From the NCBI GenBank assembly GCA_018335195.1, contig JAGXKN010000002.1, positions 1-64,000 of the forward strand: a DNA stretch of 64,000 nt. Direction: 5' to 3'. Shown here one piece after another: positions 1-8,287 of this stretch. Each line of letters begins with the position of its first letter. Within the stretch, counting starts at the first letter, position 1. The notes below the pieces were generated by a model. The model was not told where the DNA came from. It made no database searches and saw nothing but the letters and a program-made list of their open reading frames with translations. This stretch comes from Desulfobacterales bacterium (lineage in GTDB: Bacteria > Desulfobacterota > Desulfobacteria > Desulfobacterales > Desulfosalsimonadaceae). The translations under genes and the position numbers were made by a program.

Positions 1-248
1 GAGAGAGCGCAGATGACCCCGATGACTCCGGCGCCGATAATGCCGATACACATGGCGGCTGGAAAATTTCCTAAATAATTCATGGCGGTGAGGGTAAAAT
101 AGGCCCCGAGCATGTAAAAGGCGCCGTGGGCAAAATTGAGCACTTTTGTGACCCCGAAGGTAAAGGTCAGGCCCACAGAGACGATCCAGTAGAGCATGGC
201 GCTGGATAGCCCCATAATCAGTTGAAAAATAATCGAGTCCAGGCTCAT
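1..248 (-). CDS. HAAT-family ABC transporter permease LivH, N-terminal part (cut by window edge)
   Basis: Only the first 82 codons lie in the window; the gene continues past base 1. The translation starts MSLDSIIFQLIMGLSSAML and contains NFAHGAFYMLGAY, the conserved LivH segment that follows the first membrane helix. The family forms the inner-membrane channel of branched-chain amino acid or amide/organic acid (HAAT) importers with LivM, LivG and LivF. The ATG at 246-248 has GAGGAA just upstream. It follows the binding-protein gene at 330-1643 on the same strand, with an intrinsic terminator between them, so it probably receives only part of that gene's transcription. The substrate cannot be told from sequence. 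It is distinct from the LivH at 7361-8239. Confidence 0.88.
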   Translation of the reverse strand, partial: MSLDSIIFQLIMGLSSAMLYWIVSVGLTFTFGVTKVLNFAHGAFYMLGAYFTLTAMNYLGNFPAAMCIGIIGAGVIGVICAL

Positions 249-280
249 GTGGATTCCTCGCGTATGATTGCATCTTTTGT

Positions 281-323
281 CAAAAAACAAGGTCCCGCCC
301 GGAAAGCCCGCTTTCCGGGCGGG
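281..323 (-). terminator. Intrinsic terminator after the first HAAT binding-protein gene
   Basis: A perfect 13-bp stem (294-306 paired with 311-323) closes a 4-base loop (307-310). On the minus strand it is followed by a T-rich run (complement of 281-290). It lies directly downstream of the binding-protein stop codon and before the LivH start. In this position it would let the binding protein be made in excess over the membrane subunits, a common arrangement in ABC importers. Confidence 0.85.
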
Positions 324-329
324 CGTGCC

Positions 330-1643
330 TTATACTTTGACAAACGGGGGATATCCGTCAAACGGCGGCGTTTCGGTGAAGGGCGGACGCGGGTAATACA
401 TCTCCGCTGGCGCGCCGGTAAGGTTTGTTAATACAGGTATTGGATAGTCCGGATCTCTTTTGATTTGACCGAAGGGCACGTCGTAAATGGCCTGATGATC
501 CTCTTTTCTCAGATAAAGCGGTCCCATGGGGGTATACAGGGCCATGTTTTCCAGGAGATTGATATGGGTATCCACGTCGAGTGTGCCGGACATTTCAATG
601 AGCCGCTTGATCAAATACACGGCAGAATAGGATGTGGCGCCGCTGTAGGCCGGGAAATGATTCCATTTTTTGTAATGGGCCTTGACAAAGTGTTCGTTTA
701 GCGGCGTGGGGGGATACTGCCAGACATACCGCCCGGAAATCCAGCAGCCTTCCGGGTATTCGTTTGTAAGCGTTTCCATGGCATCAATTGAGGAGCCCAT
801 GGGATTGATCCATGCGTATCCGTCCTTGTATTTGACAGATTCAAACAATCCCATCTGGAGCGCCTGCCGGACGAAAGTAAACAGATCAATACCCCATTCA
901 ACCGTGTGAATCCCCTCGGGCTTCTTATTCATGATCGAGGAGATATGCGGTTTGAAATCCGTGGTCCCGATGCTGGCCCAGGCTTTGCCGACAAACTCCA
1001 CGTCCGGCCGCAGCTTTTTGAGCGTATTTTGAAAAAGCTCCCAGGATGCGTATCCGTATTCATAATCCGGGTGAATGCCGGCCCATCTTTTTACGGGCAG
1101 CTTTGAGGCAAGAAGGCCCGCCATGACGCCGTCCTGATAAACCGGAGCCGACAGCCGGAACACATGCTTGTTGCCTTTTTCATAAACGGTCTTTTCTGTG
1201 AGGTTGTGGGTGGCGGCATGGGTGACAAATAAAAGCTTGTTTAACTCCGGCATGACATCTGCGAGTCCGAGAACCACGCCGCTGGAATCAACCCCGATGA
1301 CAAAGTCACATCCATCTGAGACCAGCCGCCGGGCCTGCTTGATGGCTTCGGAGGGATTGGCCGCGGAATCCTTGTAAATCATTTTTACTTTTCCGCCGGC
1401 AATGCCCTCGCTGTCGTTGATCTCCTCTTCGGCCAGTTTGGATCCCCTTTTCTGCAGTTCCCCGTAGGTGCCGAAGGAACCGGAGAAAATGGCGATGTGC
1501 CCGATCTTGATTTCATCTTTGACCTTTTTGGGCTTATTTGTCTGGCCGAATGCGGGATTTACCATAGGGCCGGCAACAAGTGCGCCTGCACCCAGCAGCC
1601 CCGCCTTTTTTAAGAAATCTCTTCTTTTTTCTGAAAAACTCAT
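330..1643 (-). CDS. HAAT-type ABC transporter substrate-binding protein with Tat signal
   Basis: A 437-residue periplasmic binding protein of the LivK-like (Peripl_BP_6) family. The start is placed at the ATG at 1641-1643, which has GGGAGGTG just upstream, 13 codons inside the longest open frame. The N-terminus carries a twin-arginine motif (KRRDFLKKAG) and a hydrophobic stretch ending near PAFG, so export by Tat is likely. The body has the two-lobed binding-protein pattern (IKIGHIAIFSGSFGTYGE; IGVDSSGVVLGLADVMPELN). It lies downstream of the aldehyde oxidoreductase gene and upstream of a second LivH, so it probably feeds that second transporter. The ligand is unknown; members of this family bind amino acids, amides, aromatic acids and other organic acids. 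Confidence 0.87.
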   Translation of the reverse strand: MSFSEKRRDFLKKAGLLGAGALVAGPMVNPAFGQTNKPKKVKDEIKIGHIAIFSGSFGTYGELQKRGSKLAEEEINDSEGIAGGKVKMIYKDSAANPSEAIKQARRLVSDGCDFVIGVDSSGVVLGLADVMPELNKLLFVTHAATHNLTEKTVYEKGNKHVFRLSAPVYQDGVMAGLLASKLPVKRWAGIHPDYEYGYASWELFQNTLKKLRPDVEFVGKAWASIGTTDFKPHISSIMNKKPEGIHTVEWGIDLFTFVRQALQMGLFESVKYKDGYAWINPMGSSIDAMETLTNEYPEGCWISGRYVWQYPPTPLNEHFVKAHYKKWNHFPAYSGATSYSAVYLIKRLIEMSGTLDVDTHINLLENMALYTPMGPLYLRKEDHQAIYDVPFGQIKRDPDYPIPVLTNLTGAPAEMYYPRPPFTETPPFDGYPPFVKV

Positions 1644-1819
1644 GGCACACCTCCCTGCGTTGGTTGGATTTGGATTGCGCATTTCATCGGCCGCTGCCTT
1701 TTTAAAGGTGTTGGGATGCTTTTCCCGTATGGCCGCGGCGAATTTGAAAACGGCTCAATCCGGAAATAGTTGTGTTCCGGGTTCGGCTGTTATCTGAAAA
1801 CGGCAATCACCTCCTTTTT

Positions 1820-3589
1820 TCAGGCGGACGGATTTCCGGCTTCATCCCATCCGCGCGCCTTGTAATATTCCCTGACAAGTATGTCCATCTGTTGCTCGGT
1901 GATCACCTGGTTTGTTTCCGGCAGCACCGCCTTGTGGAAATGTTTCGGAAGCTTGTCATCCTCCGGGGTCAAACCTTCCCGGATATTAAAGCGGCGGGCA
2001 TTGTCGGTAACAGACGCGGCCAGTGCGCGCATTTCGGCTTTGCCCATCTTGAGCCCGGTTGCGGCTTGGATCATTCTGGCCAGTTCCTCCCACTGGTACA
2101 GGTCCCGGTAAAACCGGCAGAGGATCAGGCAGTCAAACACCGTGAGCCGGTCTTCCCATTCGGCAAACATCTCCGCCTTGCCCTCGATCTGATCCCGAGC
2201 GATCATCCCTGATAGTTCGGGTTTGTAGAACGTGGCCCGCAAATGGCAAGCCCCCCGGTCGCTCGTTCCGTAAGCAAGGCCCATTCCCTTGAGTACGCGC
2301 GGATCATAACCCGCAGGCTCCAGCCCCTTGACGTGAACCGCTATGTCCTCCAGGTCCCATTTTTTTGCCGCGCTGCGGATCCCGTCTGCCAGATCCGCCC
2401 CGGTCCCGGTCCGGTAGGCGATGGCTTCCAAAAGTCCGGCCATCTTGTCCACCTCTCCATAGTCAATATCCAGATCAATTTTTTGCCGCCTGGCCGCCTC
2501 TATCGTAAATGCTACCAGGTTGCCCGCACTGATGGTGTCGAGGCCGAGGCGGTCACAAATATCGTTGAGATAGGCGATTTCCTCGATTTCAGAAACTTCG
2601 CACAGCCCGCCAAAGGCGTAAATGGTTTCATATTCCGGTCCTTCCAGCCGGAGTCCCTTGTGCCGGCCCGCCTTAACAGTTGAAAGCCTTCCGCAGGCCA
2701 TAAAGCACTGCAGGCATGCATGGGGCTTGACCTCGCATTTTTCGTGCAGTGCCGGGGCATTGATCTTCTCTCTGTTGTCGGACCTGCCTTTTTGCCAGTA
2801 CCGGGTGGGAAACCCGCCGGCATCGTTGAGAACGTCCACCAGCATGGGCGTCCCCTTGGTCTTGTAGGCATGCACCCCGGCGTCTTCCTTGGACCTTGCG
2901 CTCATTTCCTTTGACAGTTCCTTTGCCAGCTGCGGATCGGCCAACTCCCGGGTTGTGCTGCCCCAAAAAGCAATGGCCTTGATATTTTTCGAGCCCATTA
3001 CAGCGCCTACGCCGGTGCGGCCGGCAGACCGCCAGTAGTCGTTTTCAATGACCGCAAAGGCAACCCGGTTTTCGCCTGCCGGCCCAATGGTGATCACGCC
3101 GGCGTTTTTTGCATCCGGCCGGTTGTCCTGAATCCAGGATCGGACCTGATCCTCGGTTTCAAATGTGTCTTTTCCTTTCAGCTCCTGTGCATCATGGAAA
3201 ACGATTTCCTTATCGGAAATTTCGATCCATACGGGTGTGGGGCTGGCCCCGCGGATGACCACCCCGTCAAATCCGGTTTGGGCCATACGCACGGCAACGG
3301 TTCCGCCGGAATAGGATTCGGAAAAATACCCGGTTTGCGGGGATTTTGTAAAAACTCCGTATCTGCAGGACCCCCAGGTCGCGGTTCCGGCAACCGGGCC
3401 GATTGTGAATATGAGGTGGTTTTCCGGGCTCAGCGGATCCACTTTTGCCGGGTTGCGTTCCATAAGCAGATGCGTGCCCAACCCCTTGCCGCCCAGCGTG
3501 TTTTTCAGGGTCTCGTCGGTTAGCCCCTCTGCCTGGTGTTCGTGCTTGGTGGCATCAAGACGAAGGATCGTGTTATAAAAGCCGTGCAT
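1820..3589 (-). CDS. aor: Tungsten-type aldehyde:ferredoxin oxidoreductase
   Basis: A 589-residue AOR-family enzyme, oxidising aldehydes to carboxylic acids with ferredoxin as acceptor, using a tungstopterin and one [4Fe-4S] cluster. Counting from an alternative GTG at 3598, cysteines 295, 298 and 302 form the C-x2-C-x3-C cluster motif and Cys494 fits the fourth ligand of the family. The N-terminal domain has the pterin-binding pattern (TLGGKGLGTHLL; TGPVAGTATWGSCRYGV-like). I prefer the ATG at 3587-3589 because GAGGAG lies about 8 bases before it; the GTG at 3598 is too close to that site. The iron alcohol dehydrogenase gene is 82 bases upstream, suggesting an alcohol-aldehyde-acid route. 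The natural aldehyde is unknown. Confidence 0.93.
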   Translation of the reverse strand: MHGFYNTILRLDATKHEHQAEGLTDETLKNTLGGKGLGTHLLMERNPAKVDPLSPENHLIFTIGPVAGTATWGSCRYGVFTKSPQTGYFSESYSGGTVAVRMAQTGFDGVVIRGASPTPVWIEISDKEIVFHDAQELKGKDTFETEDQVRSWIQDNRPDAKNAGVITIGPAGENRVAFAVIENDYWRSAGRTGVGAVMGSKNIKAIAFWGSTTRELADPQLAKELSKEMSARSKEDAGVHAYKTKGTPMLVDVLNDAGGFPTRYWQKGRSDNREKINAPALHEKCEVKPHACLQCFMACGRLSTVKAGRHKGLRLEGPEYETIYAFGGLCEVSEIEEIAYLNDICDRLGLDTISAGNLVAFTIEAARRQKIDLDIDYGEVDKMAGLLEAIAYRTGTGADLADGIRSAAKKWDLEDIAVHVKGLEPAGYDPRVLKGMGLAYGTSDRGACHLRATFYKPELSGMIARDQIEGKAEMFAEWEDRLTVFDCLILCRFYRDLYQWEELARMIQAATGLKMGKAEMRALAASVTDNARRFNIREGLTPEDDKLPKHFHKAVLPETNQVITEQQMDILVREYYKARGWDEAGNPSA

Positions 3590-3671
3590 GAACTTCACTC
3601 CTCTTGTCAGGCATTATCGGTTTTATTACATGAAAGCCGGATAAATACAGGTTGCTTTTTTCCGTCGCGGA

Positions 3672-4829
3672 TCATATCACGGATTCATAGATCTGCTTGG
3701 CATCCTCCAGCTCGATTTTCCGCGGGTTGTTTGCCAGCAGCCGGGTAACCTTCATCACGCCTTCGGCCAGGGCCGGCACATCCTTTTTCCGGACTCCGAA
3801 TTCGCTGAGATGCCCCGGGATGTTCAGGTCCGCGGTTAATGCTTCCAGTGCGGCGATGGTTTTGTAAGCCGCCTCTCTTGTGCTCAAATGCGATATGTTT
3901 TCCCCGAAAAGGGCAGCCACTCTTGCGAATTTGTTCATATTGCCCAGCAGGTTGAACTTCATGACCGGCAGCAGCATGATGCTGTTTGCCATCCCGTGCG
4001 GGATATGGAATTCCGCGCCAATGGGGTAGGCAAAGGCATGCACGGCAGTGACACCCGCATTGGCAAATGCCATGCCTGCCAAGAGGCTGCCTTCCAGCAT
4101 ATTGCTTCTGGCTTCAATATTTTCGCCATCTGCGTATGCTTTGCGAATGTTTTCGTAAACCAGACTTAGCGACCGCTCCGCCAGCGGGTCTGTAAACGGG
4201 TTGGCATTTCTGGAGGTATATGCTTCAATTGCGTGGATAAGGGCGTCCATTCCGGTGGATGCCGTCACATGAGCGGGCAGCCCCAGCGTGAGTTCCGGGT
4301 CCAGAAGGCTTGCATCCGGGAAAAGATGCGGGCTTACAATGCCTTTCTTCAGTTTTTCCGTTTCGTCTGACAGGATGGCAATCGGGGTGACTTCACTTCC
4401 CGTGCCGGCGGTTGTCGGGATCAGAATGGTTTTCAATCCCTCCAAGGGGATTAAATCAATGCCGAAAAAATCCCGAATGGACTTGTCGTTGGTTGCATGC
4501 ACGGCGGTCACTTTTGCGATGTCAATCGGGGAGCCCCCGCCGATGCCGATGATGGCTTCGGATTGGTGCTTTTTGATCTGCTCTGAGGCGTTTTCAACGA
4601 TTTCGTAGCGGGGGTCAGGCTCCACTTCCTGAAAAAGCTGAATTTCAAAGCCTTCAGGTTCGAGGATGGCCTGGATTTTTGATATGATACCGGATTCGAC
4701 AATCCCGGGATCGGTAATGATCATGAGCTTTTTGACATTAAACCGCTTGATCTCTTCGGGTAAGCGGCTTATGGATCCGTTTCCGAAAATAATGCGCCGT
4801 GTGGTTTGAAAGACATTAACGCCTTTCAT
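3672..4829 (-). CDS. Iron-containing (group III) alcohol dehydrogenase
   Basis: A 385-residue protein of the Fe-ADH family, which interconverts alcohols and aldehydes with NAD(P)H. The NAD-binding turn GGGSPIDIAK is clear. Metal ligands fit the D-x3-H of GMDALIHAIEAY and the two histidines in EFHIPHGMANS. The start has GGGAGG seven bases upstream. It lies between LivF (75 bases upstream) and the aldehyde oxidoreductase (82 bases downstream), all on the minus strand, so it is probably part of the same long transcript. The pairing suggests that an imported or metabolically derived alcohol is oxidised to an aldehyde and then to an acid. Substrate range cannot be read from the sequence. Confidence 0.92.
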   Translation of the reverse strand: MKGVNVFQTTRRIIFGNGSISRLPEEIKRFNVKKLMIITDPGIVESGIISKIQAILEPEGFEIQLFQEVEPDPRYEIVENASEQIKKHQSEAIIGIGGGSPIDIAKVTAVHATNDKSIRDFFGIDLIPLEGLKTILIPTTAGTGSEVTPIAILSDETEKLKKGIVSPHLFPDASLLDPELTLGLPAHVTASTGMDALIHAIEAYTSRNANPFTDPLAERSLSLVYENIRKAYADGENIEARSNMLEGSLLAGMAFANAGVTAVHAFAYPIGAEFHIPHGMANSIMLLPVMKFNLLGNMNKFARVAALFGENISHLSTREAAYKTIAALEALTADLNIPGHLSEFGVRKKDVPALAEGVMKVTRLLANNPRKIELEDAKQIYESVI

Positions 4830-4904
4830 AGCTGCCTCCCGTGATGTGGATTCAAATAATTTACGAGATATTCACTTTATGCGAAACTTTCACGATCCCC
4901 CGGC

Positions 4905-5615
4905 CTACTTGCCCACCAGGGTCAACAACTGCTTATCCTGGAGAATCTGCTGGGGGGTGCCTTCAAAATAAATTTCCCCTCTTTCGATAATATAGGCGCG
5001 GTCTGCGAGCCGGGATGCGTTGTAGATGTTTGATTCCGCCAGCAAAACTGAAGCGCCCAGGTCTTTCCGGATGGTTTTGATGGCTTCGGAAAAGGATTTT
5101 ACCACCCGCGGTGAGAGGCCCTCCATGGATTCATCCAATAGCAGCAGAGAGGGGTTTAAGGCCAGTGCCCGGGAAATGGCGACCATCTTTTTTTCCCCGC
5201 CGCTTAGATTGTTGGCCAGGCGGTTATACAGATTTTTAAGCGCCGGAAAAATGTGGAAAGCCTTTTCCATGTCAAATGATTCTGCACGTTCCGTGTCTTT
5301 TGAAATCCAGAAGCCCAGCTTGATGTTTTCGGCCACAGTCAGCTCGGGAAACAATCGGGAGTCTTCAGGGGAATACCCGATGCCCATCAGAACCCGGGCG
5401 CGCGAACTGGCCGTGGTTATATCCTTGTCTTTGAATGTGATTTTGCCGTTTTGAGGGGAGTACAGGCCGATAATGTTTTTCAGGGTGGAGGTTTTGCCCG
5501 CGCCGTTGCGGCCCAGTAGGCTGACGATTTCCCCCCTTTCGACATTCAGCGAGCAGGCGCGTAAAATTTGCGAGGAAGCGATTCTGCAGTCCAGATCCTC
5601 AATTTTCAGCAGCAT
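4905..5615 (-). CDS. livF: HAAT ABC transporter ATP-binding protein LivF
   Basis: A 236-residue cytoplasmic ATPase. It has Walker A GRNGAGKTST, the ABC signature LSGGEKKMVAISRAL and Walker B LLLLDESMEGL; the wording is typical of LivF rather than LivG. It pairs with LivG to power import. The start codon lies two bases after the LivG stop, indicating translational coupling. It is the last gene of a five-gene transporter set; the alcohol dehydrogenase follows after 75 bases. Confidence 0.93.
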   Translation of the reverse strand: MLLKIEDLDCRIASSQILRACSLNVERGEIVSLLGRNGAGKTSTLKNIIGLYSPQNGKITFKDKDITTASSRARVLMGIGYSPEDSRLFPELTVAENIKLGFWISKDTERAESFDMEKAFHIFPALKNLYNRLANNLSGGEKKMVAISRALALNPSLLLLDESMEGLSPRVVKSFSEAIKTIRKDLGASVLLAESNIYNASRLADRAYIIERGEIYFEGTPQQILQDKQLLTLVGK

Positions 5616-5617
5616 TG

Positions 5618-6361
5618 TTAAGCCTCAATTCCGAAAAGGATTTCCTTGACATCCGCCTGATCCATTACTTCCCTGGGATTACCGGAAGCAAGGATCCTGC
5701 CTTCACTGATCACCAGCACCCGGTCCGTGTAATCAAGCACAATATCCATGTCGTGTTCGATAATCATGCAGGCAATCTTTTCTTTTTTAAGCGCCGATAC
5801 AATGGTGTCCATCACCTTGAACTTGTTATTTGTCGCAACCCCGCTGGTGGGCTCGTCGAGCAGCAGAAAGGTCGGCTTCAAAGCAAAGGCCATGGCAGAA
5901 TCCAGGATCTTTTTTTCCCCTTCGGCAAGGGCCGTGGGGTAAAGGTCCTTTTTGTCGGCCAGGTCGAATATTTCCAGGATATTCAAGGCTTCTTGGGTGA
6001 TTTCCTTGTAATGGTCCGCTGGCAGAAGCATTTTGCTTAGTTTGCCATAAACCGAGAAAAGGCAAACACGAACATTTTCCAGGACGCTGCTGGCGTCAAA
6101 CAAGTTGGTTAGCTGGAAATTTCTGGCCACCCCCAGTTTGATCCGCTGGTAGGGCGGAGCCGAGGTGATGTCGTGATGAAAGAATTTGATCTGTCCTGCC
6201 GTGGGCAAAATATGCCCGCTGATCAAATTGACCAGGGTGGTTTTTCCGGCGCCGTTGGGACCGATCAGGCTTACAATCTCATCTTTTTCAACCCGGAATC
6301 GGGCTGAATCGATGACCCGGGCGCCGCCAAAATCCTTGATCAGGTCATTGACTTCCAGCAT
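5618..6361 (-). CDS. livG: HAAT ABC transporter ATP-binding protein LivG
   Basis: A 247-residue ABC ATPase with Walker A GPNGAGKTTL and Walker B FLLLDEPTSG. The usual LSGG signature reads LAEGEKK, a relaxed form; LivG proteins are known to vary here. The C-terminal part (IEHDMDIVLDYTDRVLVI) is typical of LivG, including the helix region contacting the permease. The ATG directly follows the LivM stop codon without a gap, so the subunits are translationally coupled. It works with LivF on the cytoplasmic face of the LivH-LivM channel. Confidence 0.92.
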   Translation of the reverse strand: MLEVNDLIKDFGGARVIDSARFRVEKDEIVSLIGPNGAGKTTLVNLISGHILPTAGQIKFFHHDITSAPPYQRIKLGVARNFQLTNLFDASSVLENVRVCLFSVYGKLSKMLLPADHYKEITQEALNILEIFDLADKKDLYPTALAEGEKKILDSAMAFALKPTFLLLDEPTSGVATNNKFKVMDTIVSALKKEKIACMIIEHDMDIVLDYTDRVLVISEGRILASGNPREVMDQADVKEILFGIEA

Positions 6362-7360
6362 TCAGGAAATCTCCCTTGTCTTTGATTTTTTCAGTTTTCG
6401 GTACAAATCCGCAACCCCGCCGCTGATACCCTGGGGCAGAAGCAGAACGAGCAGAATGAGGATCACCCCCATTGCAAACTGCCAGTATTCGGTCCAGGAG
6501 GTCAGGTATAGTTGCAGATAAGTAAACAGGATCGCCCCGATAATCGGGCCTTCAAATATCATGAACCCGCCCAGAAGCGTCATGAAAACAATTTCGCCGG
6601 AAAAGATCCATTCGGCCAGCTCGGGTGTGACGTGCCCGTTGATAAATGAATACAGCGCGCCGCCAAGGCCCGTGAAAATTCCGGATACCAGAAATGCGTA
6701 CCATCGATACCTTTTCACCCGGATGCCGACCATTTCCGCCCGGACTTCGTTGTCGCGGATGGATTGAAGCGTTTTTCCAAAGGGGGAGTTGACAATTCCC
6801 TGCATGACAATGACACAGACAGCGAATATACAGATAAGGAAGTAATAATACGGGCCGGATAGAAACTCGAACCTTTTGATACCGGTATATGAAGTGCCGA
6901 GCATGGTGGGCAGCTCAATGTGGATGCCATCCGAGCCGCCGGTGAAATGATAAAATTTTAAAAGCAGCGTGAAAATCACCATGGACACGGCCATGGTGAT
7001 GATTGCAAAAAATATAAACGTGTGCCGCACGCAGATGTATCCGAATATCCCGGCAACAATCATTGATACAATGATGCTTGCCGGGATCAGGATTTCAATG
7101 CTGTAGAGCGCCGGGAAGTATTTGTACATCATGCCCACGGTATAGGCGCCGACCGCGAACAATGCACCGTGCCCGAAAGAAAGCAGCCCGGTATACCGCA
7201 GCAGGAGATTGAAGCCAAGCGCGCTGATGCCGAGCGTAATACCGGCCTCCAGCAGCATAACCTGGTAGGGAGACAAAAAGTTTGCAAGCGGCAGCAGCAA
7301 CACAAAAACCGCCAGATAGACAAAAGCCTTCGGGCTTCGAATCGCCGATTTCACATCCAT
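6362..7360 (-). CDS. livM: HAAT ABC transporter permease LivM
   Basis: A 332-residue integral membrane protein of the LivM family, predicted from its run of hydrophobic segments to have about eight to ten membrane helices. It carries the conserved LivM segment TGLLSFGHGALFAVGAY, and an EAA-like loop region (LQSIRDNEVRAEMVGI) that contacts the ATPases. The ATG immediately follows the LivH stop codon. The C-terminal tail is basic (DLYRKLKKSKTREIS). It forms the channel with LivH at 7361-8239. Confidence 0.92.
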   Translation of the reverse strand: MDVKSAIRSPKAFVYLAVFVLLLPLANFLSPYQVMLLEAGITLGISALGFNLLLRYTGLLSFGHGALFAVGAYTVGMMYKYFPALYSIEILIPASIIVSMIVAGIFGYICVRHTFIFFAIITMAVSMVIFTLLLKFYHFTGGSDGIHIELPTMLGTSYTGIKRFEFLSGPYYYFLICIFAVCVIVMQGIVNSPFGKTLQSIRDNEVRAEMVGIRVKRYRWYAFLVSGIFTGLGGALYSFINGHVTPELAEWIFSGEIVFMTLLGGFMIFEGPIIGAILFTYLQLYLTSWTEYWQFAMGVILILLVLLLPQGISGGVADLYRKLKKSKTREIS

Positions 7361-8239
7361 TTATTTACTCCCAAAGAGGCCCTCGGGTTTTACCACCAGT
7401 ATGACCACAGCCACCAGAAACAGCAGGGGCAATTCGATTTCGGGAAAGTAGGCAACTCCGAATGAACGGGTTTCCCCCACGATTAATGACCCCAGTAGCG
7501 CCCCCCGGAGGCTTCCCAAACCGCCGATGACCACCACAATAAAGGCCCGGATCAACGGATCCATGCCGATTCCCAGGGTCGCCGGCGTCGTGGGTATGAT
7601 CAGCGCTCCGGCCAGCCCGGCCAGGCCGGCGCCAAGTGCGAAAGCCAGGGTGTTGAACCATTTTATCCGGATGCCCATTGCCTGGGCCATTTCTCTGTCC
7701 ATAGAAATCGCCCGAAGCATAATGCCCAGCCGGGTCTTGGAAAGCAGAAGCCAGAGACCGAAACCGGTGGCAAAACTGAGCACCATGGCAAAAATGAAGT
7801 AAACCGGATAAACACTGCCCACGATTTCAATGCTGCCCATGGAAACAAACGGGGCGGAAGCATAGTAGGACTGCCCGCCCCAGATCATTTTGATCAGGCC
7901 CTCAACGGCAAGCATTGCGCCGAATGTGATCAAGAGCTGATACTCAAGTGTCCTGTTGTACATGGGCCGGATGAAAGAGATTTCCATAAGGAGCCCGCAC
8001 GCACCGGCTATGCCGATTGCCGCCACAAGGCCTCCTGCCAGTATAAGCAGAACAGACATGCCGGCAAACATGCTTCCGATAAGCCAGGCTGCCACAAATG
8101 CGCCGATTGCATAAAGGGCGCCATGGGCCAGGTTCAATATGCCCATGACGCCGAGTATGATGTTTAGCCCGAGAGATGTCAGAAAAACAAATGAAGTGAA
8201 ATAAAGCCCGTTCAGGATGTAAATCAGGACGTATTCCAT
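7361..8239 (-). CDS. livH: HAAT ABC transporter permease LivH
   Basis: A 292-residue membrane protein of the LivH family. It has the marker LGVMGILNLAHGALYAIGAF, and a cytoplasmic coupling loop (LRAISMDREMAQAMGI) that matches the family. The stop codon abuts the LivM start. The binding-protein gene ends 48 bases upstream, so the order binding protein-H-M-G-F is complete. It differs clearly in sequence from the partial LivH at the window edge, so two separate importers meet here. Confidence 0.92.
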   Translation of the reverse strand: MEYVLIYILNGLYFTSFVFLTSLGLNIILGVMGILNLAHGALYAIGAFVAAWLIGSMFAGMSVLLILAGGLVAAIGIAGACGLLMEISFIRPMYNRTLEYQLLITFGAMLAVEGLIKMIWGGQSYYASAPFVSMGSIEIVGSVYPVYFIFAMVLSFATGFGLWLLLSKTRLGIMLRAISMDREMAQAMGIRIKWFNTLAFALGAGLAGLAGALIIPTTPATLGIGMDPLIRAFIVVVIGGLGSLRGALLGSLIVGETRSFGVAYFPEIELPLLFLVAVVILVVKPEGLFGSK

Positions 8240-8287
8240 ACCCGTTCCCCAGAAGCGGCCGGAAAATCCGCCCGGCCGGTGTTATTG

